This document shows, piece by piece, positions 9,426-16,642 of a stretch of 64,000 nt of DNA. The notes under the pieces were generated by a model. It did not search any database, was not told where the DNA came from, and saw only the letters and a program-made list of their open reading frames with translations. The translations under genes and the position numbers were made by a program. The stretch is from an uncultured Lachnospiraceae bacterium (lineage in GTDB: Bacteria; Bacillota; Clostridia; Lachnospirales; Lachnospiraceae): assembly GCA_910584205.1 (NCBI GenBank), contig CAJUAA010000009.1, positions 1 through 64,000 on the forward strand. The letters are read 5' to 3'. Each line of letters starts with the position of its first letter. Positions within the stretch are counted from its first letter, which is position 1.

Positions 9426-11053
9426 GGTCCCACCTCTCCTTCCAGCCCCGCGCGGGCGGCTGCGATCTTTTCCTCCAGGGCGGCGGCGCGGTCGGAAAGC
9501 TCCAGCCGTTCGTAGATGGACTGCGCCGTCCGATAGTACGTAATCGCATTGTCGTATTTTCCTTCCGCCAGCAGTTCATTCCCTTTGTTCTCCAGATCGA
9601 TGGCGTTCTTCTGGTCATTGCTCTTCTGCTCGTTCTCCAGCTCCCGCTGTTCGGCCAGAAGCGCCTTCTCCTGTTCTTCCTCTGCTTTCCTCTCCGCCTC
9701 TTCTTCCTGCTTTTCCTCCGCGATCTGCGCTTCCAGCGCCTCCTGCTTTTCCAGCGCTTCCGCCTTGATATCCGCGTCATAGAGCGCCGCCGCCTTTTTC
9801 CGCGCTTCCTTATACGCCTCGATCGCCCCGTCCCGGTCTCCGGACTCCTCCCGGCGGGTCCCCAGCTCCATCAGGTCCAGAAGCTCCAGATGTCCTTCTG
9901 TCTCCTCCAGCCTGGATTCTATGTAGGCTTTTCCCACATTTCCCGCCTCCCAGGACAGGTCCCTTGCCTTCCGGTACAGTTCCTGAGCCTTCTGGTATTC
10001 CTCTTCCCGAAGGGCTTCGTCCGCCAGGCAGATCTGCTCCGACAGCTTCTGATACTGTCCGGATTCTTCGGAAATCTCTGTATTTTTCAGACCGTCCGCC
10101 AGCTTTTTTGCCTCGGTATATTCTTCCGCTGCCCGTACGTAATTGTCGTATTTTATATATGCTTCGCCGCTCTCCATGCACTGCGCCAGGCTTTCCTCTC
10201 TGCTGCGGATGTTCCGGTGCCGGAGCCACAGCCCGAGGCTTATACCGCCCGCGGCCAGGAGGAGCGGGACCGCGATCATCAGTACCGCTTTCACCGACAC
10301 CTTTTTCTTCGGGGAGCGGTACACCTTGTCGATAAAGGTCACTGCCAGCGTATAGTTGTCGATCTGGTATGCTTCCTGCTTTCCGAGGATCAGGTCCTCC
10401 ACCTGTTCGAGAATCTCCGTCGGCTCCTTCGCGTCTTTGGAGATGTCCAGAAGCTCCTGATCCCCGCAGGCTTCCCATACGCCCCGGCTCATCAGATACA
10501 GGGTGTCTCCGTCCGCCAGCGGGTGTTTCTTTGATATGGAGAGCTCCGGCGTTCCGCGTCCTCCCAGACAGGAGTAGAGGTTATTCCGCTCTTCATGGGC
10601 GGCTGCTCTGTCCACGGACAGCTTTTTTTCCCGGATCAGATTCCCGGTCAGAGACTGATCCTCCGTCCGGAGAAGAATCCGTCCGTTTCTCAGAAGATAA
10701 AAACGGCTATTTCCCGCATGACAGTAACGTACCTTCTGATAGTCGGTCACCACCATGACCACAGATGCTTTCAGATGTATCCCGCCCTGTTGTCTGCGCA
10801 GCTCCCGATGGGCAGTGAGCATATATTTTTTCAGCTTCCTCCTGCTCATGGTCGGCGCTTCGCTGAAACTCCGGATCAGGCTCTCTACCACCGCCTGGGC
10901 GCTGTTGGAGAGCGGTTCCTCATCCAGACTGTCCGCCAGTACGTAGCAGGCATGCTCTTCCATCTCCGCATATCCGAAATAATCCTTGTTGGTAAGCTCC
11001 AGCCCTTCTTCTGATATGAAATTCGTCCGGAATTCAGAGTTGATCCGTCTCAT
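9422..11053 (-). CDS. Membrane PP2C-like phosphatase with C-terminal TPR/coiled-coil region
   Basis: 543 aa. Residues 1-245 have the PP2C layout (DYFGYAEMEEHACYVLADSLDE, VRYCHAGNSRFYLLRNG, DGDTLYLMSRGVWEACGDQE, IDNYTLAVTFI), though the first metal motif is ADSLDEE instead of ADGMGG, so metal binding may be altered. One membrane helix lies at about 257-279 (VLMIAVPLLLAAGGISLGLWL). Residues 290-540 carry TPR-like helices (GEAYIKYDNYVRAAEEYTEA; GNELLAEGKYDNAITYYRTA) split by a Glu/Lys/Ala-rich coiled coil. The start at 11053 overlaps the end of the preceding phosphatase gene by 20 bases. It likely counteracts Ser/Thr phosphorylation read by the FHA proteins; no kinase is visible here. Confidence 0.8.
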   Translation of the reverse strand: MRRINSEFRTNFISEEGLELTNKDYFGYAEMEEHACYVLADSLDEEPLSNSAQAVVESLIRSFSEAPTMSRRKLKKYMLTAHRELRRQQGGIHLKASVVMVVTDYQKVRYCHAGNSRFYLLRNGRILLRTEDQSLTGNLIREKKLSVDRAAAHEERNNLYSCLGGRGTPELSISKKHPLADGDTLYLMSRGVWEACGDQELLDISKDAKEPTEILEQVEDLILGKQEAYQIDNYTLAVTFIDKVYRSPKKKVSVKAVLMIAVPLLLAAGGISLGLWLRHRNIRSREESLAQCMESGEAYIKYDNYVRAAEEYTEAKKLADGLKNTEISEESGQYQKLSEQICLADEALREEEYQKAQELYRKARDLSWEAGNVGKAYIESRLEETEGHLELLDLMELGTRREESGDRDGAIEAYKEARKKAAALYDADIKAEALEKQEALEAQIAEEKQEEEAERKAEEEQEKALLAEQRELENEQKSNDQKNAIDLENKGNELLAEGKYDNAITYYRTAQSIYERLELSDRAAALEEKIAAARAGLEGEVGP

Positions 11054-11969
11054 TCGTTACCTCCGCCCTCACAAGCAGGATACTGCCGTTTTCTTTTTCC
11101 CCGCCTTCCGCCTGTTCCGCCGCACGGGCGATCCGCTCTGCACATCCTGGCAGCCCGCCCCCGGCAAGGAGCAAGTCCTCCATCTCTCCCATGGAGAGCT
11201 CCTGCCAGATCCCCCGGCTGGCCATCAGGATCACATCACCGCTTTTTATACGGACCGGAAGTTCCCCCGTCTCCACCTGCCGAAAACCGTCCATCCCCAG
11301 GTAATTCCATACGGTTTTCCTCTCCTGGCTCCACACAGCTTCTTTTCTGGACAGTTTTCCCTCCCTCCAGGCAGCCGCCGCCAGTACGTCGATCGTATGG
11401 CCGCTGCTGATAGGGATGAGCTCCAGGCCGCGCATCAGCGCGATCCGGATGTCGCCCGCCAGCGCATAGGAGACTTCTTTCCCGTTCAGGAAGACAGCCG
11501 CCATGCAGGCGCCGCCCCTGCGCTCCCCTATGGTCCTCTGGATTCTCAGATGCGCCTCACGAAAAGCAGTACGGAAAAAATATTCCGGGTTGTTCAGTAC
11601 ACGATAGGACTCATACAGGTCCAGTACGGTGTCGACCGCGATCTGCGCCGACACCTTTCCGGTGTTGGATCTTCCGATCCCGTCGGCCAGAACCGCCATC
11701 ACGCCCGCTTCATTTTGAAAGACCTGTACACAGTCTGCCTGCAGTTCTTTTGATCCTGTGGTCTGACAGCATCCGGTCTCCGGCATGGATACCGGCAGTC
11801 CTGTACTGTCTGCGGGCAGCTTTTCCTGACGTCTGCCTTGTATGTTCTCCGGCGCCTGCGGGCAGCTTCTGACTCCGTCCACCATGGACAGCCAGAACCG
11901 CACAGCCGCCAGTACTGCCAGCAGCCCCAGAAGGATCAAAAGCTCCATGTCTTCCATGCCCCCTGTCAT
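11034..11969 (-). CDS. Membrane-anchored PP2C-family Ser/Thr phosphatase
   Basis: 311 aa with an N-terminal membrane helix (ELLILLGLLAVLAAVRFWLSM) and a cytoplasmic PP2C domain. Visible motifs are VMAVLADGIGRSNTGKVSAQIAV (about 90), VSYALAGDIRIALMRG, GDVILMASRGIWQELS and a terminal ENGSILLVRAEV strand. The ADGIG motif is close to the canonical ADGMGG, so this copy is more likely to be active than its neighbour. The ATG overlaps the stop of the FHA gene as ATGA. In proteobacterial T6SS, PppA-type phosphatases and FHA proteins set firing by threonine phosphorylation; the same logic is inferred here. Confidence 0.8.
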   Translation of the reverse strand: MTGGMEDMELLILLGLLAVLAAVRFWLSMVDGVRSCPQAPENIQGRRQEKLPADSTGLPVSMPETGCCQTTGSKELQADCVQVFQNEAGVMAVLADGIGRSNTGKVSAQIAVDTVLDLYESYRVLNNPEYFFRTAFREAHLRIQRTIGERRGGACMAAVFLNGKEVSYALAGDIRIALMRGLELIPISSGHTIDVLAAAAWREGKLSRKEAVWSQERKTVWNYLGMDGFRQVETGELPVRIKSGDVILMASRGIWQELSMGEMEDLLLAGGGLPGCAERIARAAEQAEGGEKENGSILLVRAEVTNETDQL

Positions 11970-12466
11970 CCTTTGGTATCATTCCATTCAAAATTATCAC
12001 CGCACAGGGGCAGGAAAAGAAAGCGGCTCTTTCCCATCTCGATGGTGTCATACGGCTTCAGCTCCGTCGGCACATAGACTGCTTCCTCATTCAGATAGGC
12101 AAGTCCGGAAGAATCTCCCGGCAGGATCACGGTATTTCGTTTCTTCCTGTCATAAACAATGACTGCATGATTTTTCCTGTTGATCTCATTGTCTCCCAGG
12201 ATCTGAATATCCATATCGTCTCCGCGTCCCACAAAGTTCTTCCCATTATGAATCTTGTAATCCATGCCGACCCTTGCTCCGCTGATGCATACCAGCCATC
12301 CGCATACCGGTTCCACCTCTTCTTCCAGAATTTCCACCGGCGGCTCAAATCCGGCAGGCATCTTTTCTTCCTCTTCTTCTGAAAGCTTCATATTGCAATA
12401 TGGGCACAGCTTCCCGTACCGTCTTGCATTGTATACATGTCCGTTTGGACATCTTACCAGCCCCAT
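11966..12466 (-). CDS. Zinc-ribbon plus FHA domain protein
   Basis: 166 aa. The N-terminus has a short rubredoxin-like knuckle, RCPNGHVYNARRYGKLCPYC, with one Cys then CxxC. The FHA domain covers about 75-160: the GRGDDMDIQI core, INRKNHAVIVYDRK (the Ser of the usual SxxH is replaced by Arg-Lys-Asn-His) and a terminal strand TIEMGKSRFLFLPL. There is no membrane segment. FHA domains bind phosphothreonine peptides. It lies between the membrane FHA protein and the PP2C gene and probably serves as the soluble phospho-reader of this cluster, analogous to Fha/TagH in type VI systems (inference). Confidence 0.8.
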   Translation of the reverse strand: MGLVRCPNGHVYNARRYGKLCPYCNMKLSEEEEEKMPAGFEPPVEILEEEVEPVCGWLVCISGARVGMDYKIHNGKNFVGRGDDMDIQILGDNEINRKNHAVIVYDRKKRNTVILPGDSSGLAYLNEEAVYVPTELKPYDTIEMGKSRFLFLPLCGDNFEWNDTKG

Positions 12467-12502
12467 GGCTCTATCCTCCTGATCTTTGTTCTCTTCCGCC
12501 TG

Positions 12503-13084
12503 TCATGACAGCAGCAGCCTTGTATTTGCAATGTGGATAATATCTCCCGCTTCGACTCTGCAGGGACGGTTCGTCACCTTGTAGCAGCAGCCATCCTCCG
12601 CTTTCTGTACCCGGACTCCGTTGGCAGAGCCCAGATCCTCCAGATACCATCGGTCCAGACAGAAGTTGAGAGCCGCATGCTGAAAATCCACGAACGTACT
12701 GTATTCACAATCCTCCAGATCCACATCCACCTGTTCTTCTTTATTTCTGCGCCCGATCACCAGAGAGGTGCATCCTGCCATGGTCCATAGACGTACCGGC
12801 TTATTCTGTTCGTCCAGAAGAAGCAGCGCCTGTATCTGCGGAGGGCTTTTATCTTCATCCTGCGCCGGACCTGCCGGTCCGTCTTCATATCTGCACTGAC
12901 GCACGAGATCTGCCGCGGACGCCGCGCCGCACAGAAAAAACACCGTGAGATACCAGGGCAGATACCTGAAGTCCGGCTGCAGCTTCCAGGCGATCACTGC
13001 CGCCGCCGCTGCCAGCAGAAGGATCACACCGTCACAGACTGCTTTGATCATCCGTTCTTTCTTCATTTGTTTCCTTTCCCTCAT
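12503..13084 (-). CDS. Membrane-anchored FHA domain protein
   Basis: 193 aa. Two hydrophobic segments (AVCDGVILLLAAAAAVIAW and YLPWYLTVFFLCGAASAADL) are followed by a cytoplasmic FHA domain with SLVIGRRNKEEQVDVDLED, YSTFVDFQHAALNFCLDRWY, LEDLGSANGVRV and AGDIIHIANTRLLL. The LGSANG motif is the canonical NG loop of phosphothreonine-binding FHA domains. The start overlaps the J-domain gene stop by four bases (ATGA); an in-frame ATG six codons later is a possible alternative. It could tether phosphorylated partners to the membrane, replacing the TssJLM anchor that a monoderm lacks (inference). Confidence 0.8.
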   Translation of the reverse strand: MRERKQMKKERMIKAVCDGVILLLAAAAAVIAWKLQPDFRYLPWYLTVFFLCGAASAADLVRQCRYEDGPAGPAQDEDKSPPQIQALLLLDEQNKPVRLWTMAGCTSLVIGRRNKEEQVDVDLEDCEYSTFVDFQHAALNFCLDRWYLEDLGSANGVRVQKAEDGCCYKVTNRPCRVEAGDIIHIANTRLLLS

Positions 13085-13491
13085 CTGATCCGTTCAAAAA
13101 AAGATGCAAACCGTTCCTCTGGTTTCATGGGACCTTCTGTCCCTGCTTTTCCCTCTTTTTTATCCGGCTGTTTTTGTCTCTGGTATGTCTCCATCCCTTT
13201 TCCCGGCTGAAAACCAAAAAAACGTTCGAATGCGCTCTGATCCGGAGAAGGCCCTGTCCGCTCTTCTCTGTGCTGTTCCTCAGAATGCTGCCTTTTCTCG
13301 TCATAGGCTTTCCTCTGTCCGGGATCGCTCAGAATCCTGTACGCCTCCTGAATCTCATACATCCGCTGCTTTTTCTGCTGATCTTCACCCACCACGTCCG
13401 GATGATATTCTTTTGCAAGCCTTCGATAAGCGGTTTTGATCTCTTTTTCCGACGCGGAAGGAAGTATCCGGAGCACCTTATAATAATCCAT
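13081..13491 (-). CDS. J-domain (DnaJ-like) co-chaperone
   Basis: 136 aa. Residues 1-65 form a full J domain: DYYKVLRILPSASEKEIKTA, the YHPDVVG loop with the essential HPD triad, and EIQEAYRILSDPGQRKAYDE. The remaining 70 residues are polar and low in complexity (EEQHREERTGPSPDQSAFER), without the Gly/Phe, zinc-finger or C-terminal domains of true DnaJ. It is the first gene after the terminator that follows the Hcp pair and is coupled to the FHA gene. It probably stimulates the Hsp70-like ATPase encoded at 6957-9425. Confidence 0.85.
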   Translation of the reverse strand: MDYYKVLRILPSASEKEIKTAYRRLAKEYHPDVVGEDQQKKQRMYEIQEAYRILSDPGQRKAYDEKRQHSEEQHREERTGPSPDQSAFERFFGFQPGKGMETYQRQKQPDKKEGKAGTEGPMKPEERFASFFERIR

Positions 13492-13512
13492 CCTGTTCCT
13501 TCCCTTCTGTCT

Positions 13513-13546
13513 AAAAAGGACTGCCGCAGAATGTGGCAGCCCTTTT
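13513..13546 (-). terminator. Terminator/attenuator between the Hcp pair and the J-domain gene
   Basis: On the minus strand the sequence AAAAGGGCTGCC, a short loop, GGCAGTCCTTTT and TAG form a stable hairpin with a T-rich tail, 8 bases after the second Hcp-like stop. The downstream genes run in the same direction with only about 60 bases between them, so it probably lets a fraction of transcripts through and keeps tube protein much more abundant than the regulators. Confidence 0.7.
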
Positions 13547-13553
13547 GATGCTT

Positions 13554-13979
13554 CTATACGCTGTAGCCGCCTTCCACGGTTATCTGCGCCGTTTTATCCT
13601 TTTTCTGTTTGATGATCAGATGGAACGTTCCGACCCCTTCCACATCTCCGTAGTCCTCCCGGTAGTCTACCACGAACGCATTGGAAAACGTGTATTTTCT
13701 GACCACCTGAGAAGCCGCAATGACTTCCACTTCCGCCTTACGGTAGCAGTCCGCTTTCTCAGCCGGCACCAGCGACCACAGCCCCAGCTGTCTGGTAGCG
13801 TCAAAGGGATCTCCGTCCACGGCGGTCAGGATCTTGCCTGTGATCTCCATCGTACTTCCAAGGTCTGTGGAACGCGCATTGGAATCATGCGGGATATCCG
13901 CACCGAACTTTACGCCGGTAATACTTGTAGTCCCCAGACTGATCTCATTTGGTCCTTCTACTTTTAATGTAAATCCCAT
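13554..13979 (-). CDS. Hcp/TssD-like tube protein, copy 2
   Basis: 141 aa, about half identical to the adjacent 142-aa copy. Shared core: FGADIPHDSNARSTDLGSTM, ITGKIL, a WSLVPAE strand, DCYRKAEVEVIAASQVVRKY, FSNAFVVDYREDYGD and a terminal LIIKQKKDKTAQI strand. Hcp and phage tube proteins have this size and layout: a closing Trp strand, then an aFvVdY.E.f..g hairpin and a final IxxKxK strand. No signal peptide is present. Related Clostridia proteins often carry the uninformative name membrane-associated protease 1. I infer a stacking tube subunit. Confidence 0.65.
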   Translation of the reverse strand: MGFTLKVEGPNEISLGTTSITGVKFGADIPHDSNARSTDLGSTMEITGKILTAVDGDPFDATRQLGLWSLVPAEKADCYRKAEVEVIAASQVVRKYTFSNAFVVDYREDYGDVEGVGTFHLIIKQKKDKTAQITVEGGYSV

Positions 13980-14011
13980 GTCTTATCCTTCCTCTCTTTT
14001 ATGTCCTGCTT

Positions 14012-14440
14012 CTATTCTCCGCTGAATCCGCCTTCAAACTTCAATGCCGCCATCTTGTCCTTCTTCTGTTTCAGCAGAAGGGTAAAGACTCCGATCCCGC
14101 TTTCATCGGTGAAATCCTCTTTATAATCCACCACAAATGCGTTCGGGACCTGGATCCGGCGCACGACCTGCGAAGCGCTGATAACGTCCAGCTGCACGTT
14201 CCGGTAGCAGTCGGAATTCTCTGCCGGTACCAGCGACCATCTGGCAATTTTGCCGGTATCGTCGGCCGCTTCTCCGCTTACCGCTGCCAGGATCTTTCCT
14301 GTGATCTTCATCGTACTTCCAAGGTCTGTGGAGCGCGCATTGGAATCATGCGGAATATCCGCACCAAACTGCACCTTTTCAATGCTGGTCTCCAGCAGAC
14401 TGATCGTTTCATTTCCTTCGATCTTCAAACGAAATCCCAT
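14012..14440 (-). CDS. Hcp/TssD-like tube protein, copy 1
   Basis: 142 aa (MGFRLKIEGNETISLLETSI start) with the same fold pattern as the next gene: DIPHDSNARSTDLGS, ITGKILAAVSG, RWSLVPAENSDCYRNVQLDV, VPNAFVVDYKEDF, FTLLLKQKKDKMAAL. The two copies are nearly identical in DNA around the IPHDSNARSTDLGS stretch but differ in the loops, so they are not a recent exact duplication. A good AGGAGGAAAAAA site precedes the ATG. It lies directly after the sheath-like gene, as Hcp often lies near TssBC. Two tubes may be alternative or may form different layers. Confidence 0.65.
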   Translation of the reverse strand: MGFRLKIEGNETISLLETSIEKVQFGADIPHDSNARSTDLGSTMKITGKILAAVSGEAADDTGKIARWSLVPAENSDCYRNVQLDVISASQVVRRIQVPNAFVVDYKEDFTDESGIGVFTLLLKQKKDKMAALKFEGGFSGE

Positions 14441-14461
14441 GTTTTTTCCTCCTCTTCCTCT

Positions 14462-16621
14462 CTATGCTTTTCTTGTCAGTTCCACCTTCAGATTTCTGGT
14501 CGTATTGCTGAAGGTCACAAGCACGTTGCAGAGCCCGTATTTTTCATCAATGGAAAAATCCAGCTCGTCTCCATCCTGAAGTATGGAATTTACATACTGA
14601 CGGTCGGCATCCCACCGGCTTTTCTGACTGCTCGGATTGTTGCTGAAGAATTTCAGTATCTTGTCCTGCTTGAAATCGCCGCTGTAGAACCGGAGCATCC
14701 GCTCAATATAAGTGAGCACCATGGTCTTATAGATGGGCTCAAATTCATTTCCATTGCTCAGTAGATTCCTGGCTTTATACACCCGGATGTTTTTGATCTC
14801 TTTCCCTTTGTACTGCGCGTTATCGGAAGTGAACACAAAACCAAAGCCTGTATGATTGATGGAATTTTTGATGGCATTTGTAAAACCGGAGATCTCTTTG
14901 GTCATGCTGGTCGCCGCCAGAAGAGAATTGTCGTCTGCCTCCACATCAAAACGCACGCCCGGATATTCCATACTGGTATTATGGAATCTCTGCTTCAGGT
15001 ATTCCGGGCACTGCCATGCCGCAACGATTCCTGCCGCCTCATAGGCCGCCCCCACATAGATGCCTTCCAGCCACATCTTCATCAGGTCTTCTTTTTCCTC
15101 TGACAGGGAGACCCGTCCTTCTTCGTCGATCACCATCTTTTTGTCCAGGATCAATCCGGATTTGTCCTTGGGAATGACCGTCGCATTGGGAATACAGGGT
15201 ACTGTAAATTCACTGTAGTCCTTTTTCATAAGCGGCATGCACCGGTCCTTAAAGATACTGATTCCTTCTGTGGCGATACTGCTGAAAGAGGTCTCTTCTC
15301 CTGCGGCAAAGCTGAAAAAAGTGATGATCCGATATGGATAAATCGCATTCATAAGCGATGCCAGGCTTTCCATGCTGTTCATCCCCGGACGCTCTACTTT
15401 CTGATTTCCCGCAAAACGCAGCCTCTTTAATTTTGCTCCGCCTGCCTGATTCAGCTCCACATCCGGAACGATCCCAAACCAGACCGTGTTGTCGAATTCA
15501 TTTTTATCGTTGCTGGTATTGAGATACGCCAGAAGCCTTGGAAGGTTGCTGGCCTTTACCGTCATGTCAAGCGTCGTATTCGTAATCAGGAGCTGCGGCT
15601 CCATCCCCTTTTCCTTCACCTGATACTGGTCAAAGAAGGTCTTGACTCCCAGGATCTTCTCCAGCAGCGGTTTCACGGCTTTCACAAAATCATCCTTGCT
15701 CTTTTTGTAAAACTCCAGATAGTGGTTGTAGTTTTTTACCTCCACCTCCCGATCCACCATGCTTTCCATGGTAGAACTCAGAGGACAGAATGTACGTACT
15801 ACCAGATCTCTGACATAATCGGACGGATCTTCATTCAACGCGTCATAATCCTCCCGGAAAGTTTCCATCAGACTGGTATTGACTTTATCATCTACAACTG
15901 CAAGCTGCGTACTCTCTTCCTGTTTCATCTCCAGGATTTTCAGTTCTCCGTCATCGCCCATGCTCAAAAGCCCTGCTTTGAAGTCCGTCCCCGTCCCGCC
16001 GGATTCCTGATCTCCCAGCAGAAGCCGGGTCTTGATATCTTCAATCGCAAGCGGAAGCATGGCCAGTACGTTGTTGTAGTTCTGACTCGCTTTCTCAAAC
16101 TGACAGTTCAGCTGATCTCCAAGATCCAGTTTTTTGGGATCTCCCTCGTCCAGTTCCGCGTACTTTCCATAGGTGTACTGAATCTCTCTTCTCACCTGAC
16201 GGATATCCTCCATGATCTTTTTCGGTGAGATCATATCCAGTACCTTACTGAATTTGAATTCCACATTCATAAGTCCCTGTGCGCCTTTTGCATCCAGAAG
16301 AGTAATCAGCATATTCAGAAGATCATTGGACTCATTGATCGGGATCTCTGTGATACAACTGCCCGGAATATTCTCCGGCTTCACCAGACTGTACCGGATC
16401 GCACTGGACGAGGCGTCGCACCAGGAATAGACGACCGGTGAAAATTTTTCCAGAAATTCCTCAAAGCTCTTCACCACAAGAACCTCATTGATTTCTTTCA
16501 TCTTGTCATCATCCAGACTGTTCCTGCCTCTCACATCCCCGATCAGAGTGAGCAGGTTCAGCCTCTCCGGATTGATCTCTGCAAACAGGATCGTTCTGTT
16601 TGTCTGAGTGATAGTTTCCAT
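14462..16621 (-). CDS. Large sheath-like protein, 719 aa (possible TssB/TssC fusion)
   Basis: No signal peptide or membrane segment. Residues 1-115 include NLLTLIGDVRGRNSLDDD and SFEEFLEKFSPVVYSW; 130-230 form a long helical region (PKKIMEDIRQVRREIQYTYG); residues 500-719 contain WLEGIYVGAAYEAAGIVAAW, TKEISGFTNAIKNSINHTGF, RVYKARNLLSNG, YIERMLRFYSG and DGDELDFSIDEKYGLCNVLV. This C-terminal layout, an AG..AA helix pair followed by a beta strand ending in a short V-x-L-T-R-K tail, is like contractile sheath subunits (TssC, phage gpFI-type). The length equals TssB plus TssC. The assignment rests on pattern and on position next to the tube genes and needs profile confirmation. Confidence 0.5.
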   Translation of the reverse strand: METITQTNRTILFAEINPERLNLLTLIGDVRGRNSLDDDKMKEINEVLVVKSFEEFLEKFSPVVYSWCDASSSAIRYSLVKPENIPGSCITEIPINESNDLLNMLITLLDAKGAQGLMNVEFKFSKVLDMISPKKIMEDIRQVRREIQYTYGKYAELDEGDPKKLDLGDQLNCQFEKASQNYNNVLAMLPLAIEDIKTRLLLGDQESGGTGTDFKAGLLSMGDDGELKILEMKQEESTQLAVVDDKVNTSLMETFREDYDALNEDPSDYVRDLVVRTFCPLSSTMESMVDREVEVKNYNHYLEFYKKSKDDFVKAVKPLLEKILGVKTFFDQYQVKEKGMEPQLLITNTTLDMTVKASNLPRLLAYLNTSNDKNEFDNTVWFGIVPDVELNQAGGAKLKRLRFAGNQKVERPGMNSMESLASLMNAIYPYRIITFFSFAAGEETSFSSIATEGISIFKDRCMPLMKKDYSEFTVPCIPNATVIPKDKSGLILDKKMVIDEEGRVSLSEEKEDLMKMWLEGIYVGAAYEAAGIVAAWQCPEYLKQRFHNTSMEYPGVRFDVEADDNSLLAATSMTKEISGFTNAIKNSINHTGFGFVFTSDNAQYKGKEIKNIRVYKARNLLSNGNEFEPIYKTMVLTYIERMLRFYSGDFKQDKILKFFSNNPSSQKSRWDADRQYVNSILQDGDELDFSIDEKYGLCNVLVTFSNTTRNLKVELTRKA

Positions 16622-16642
16622 ATGTACTGCTCCTTTATTTTT

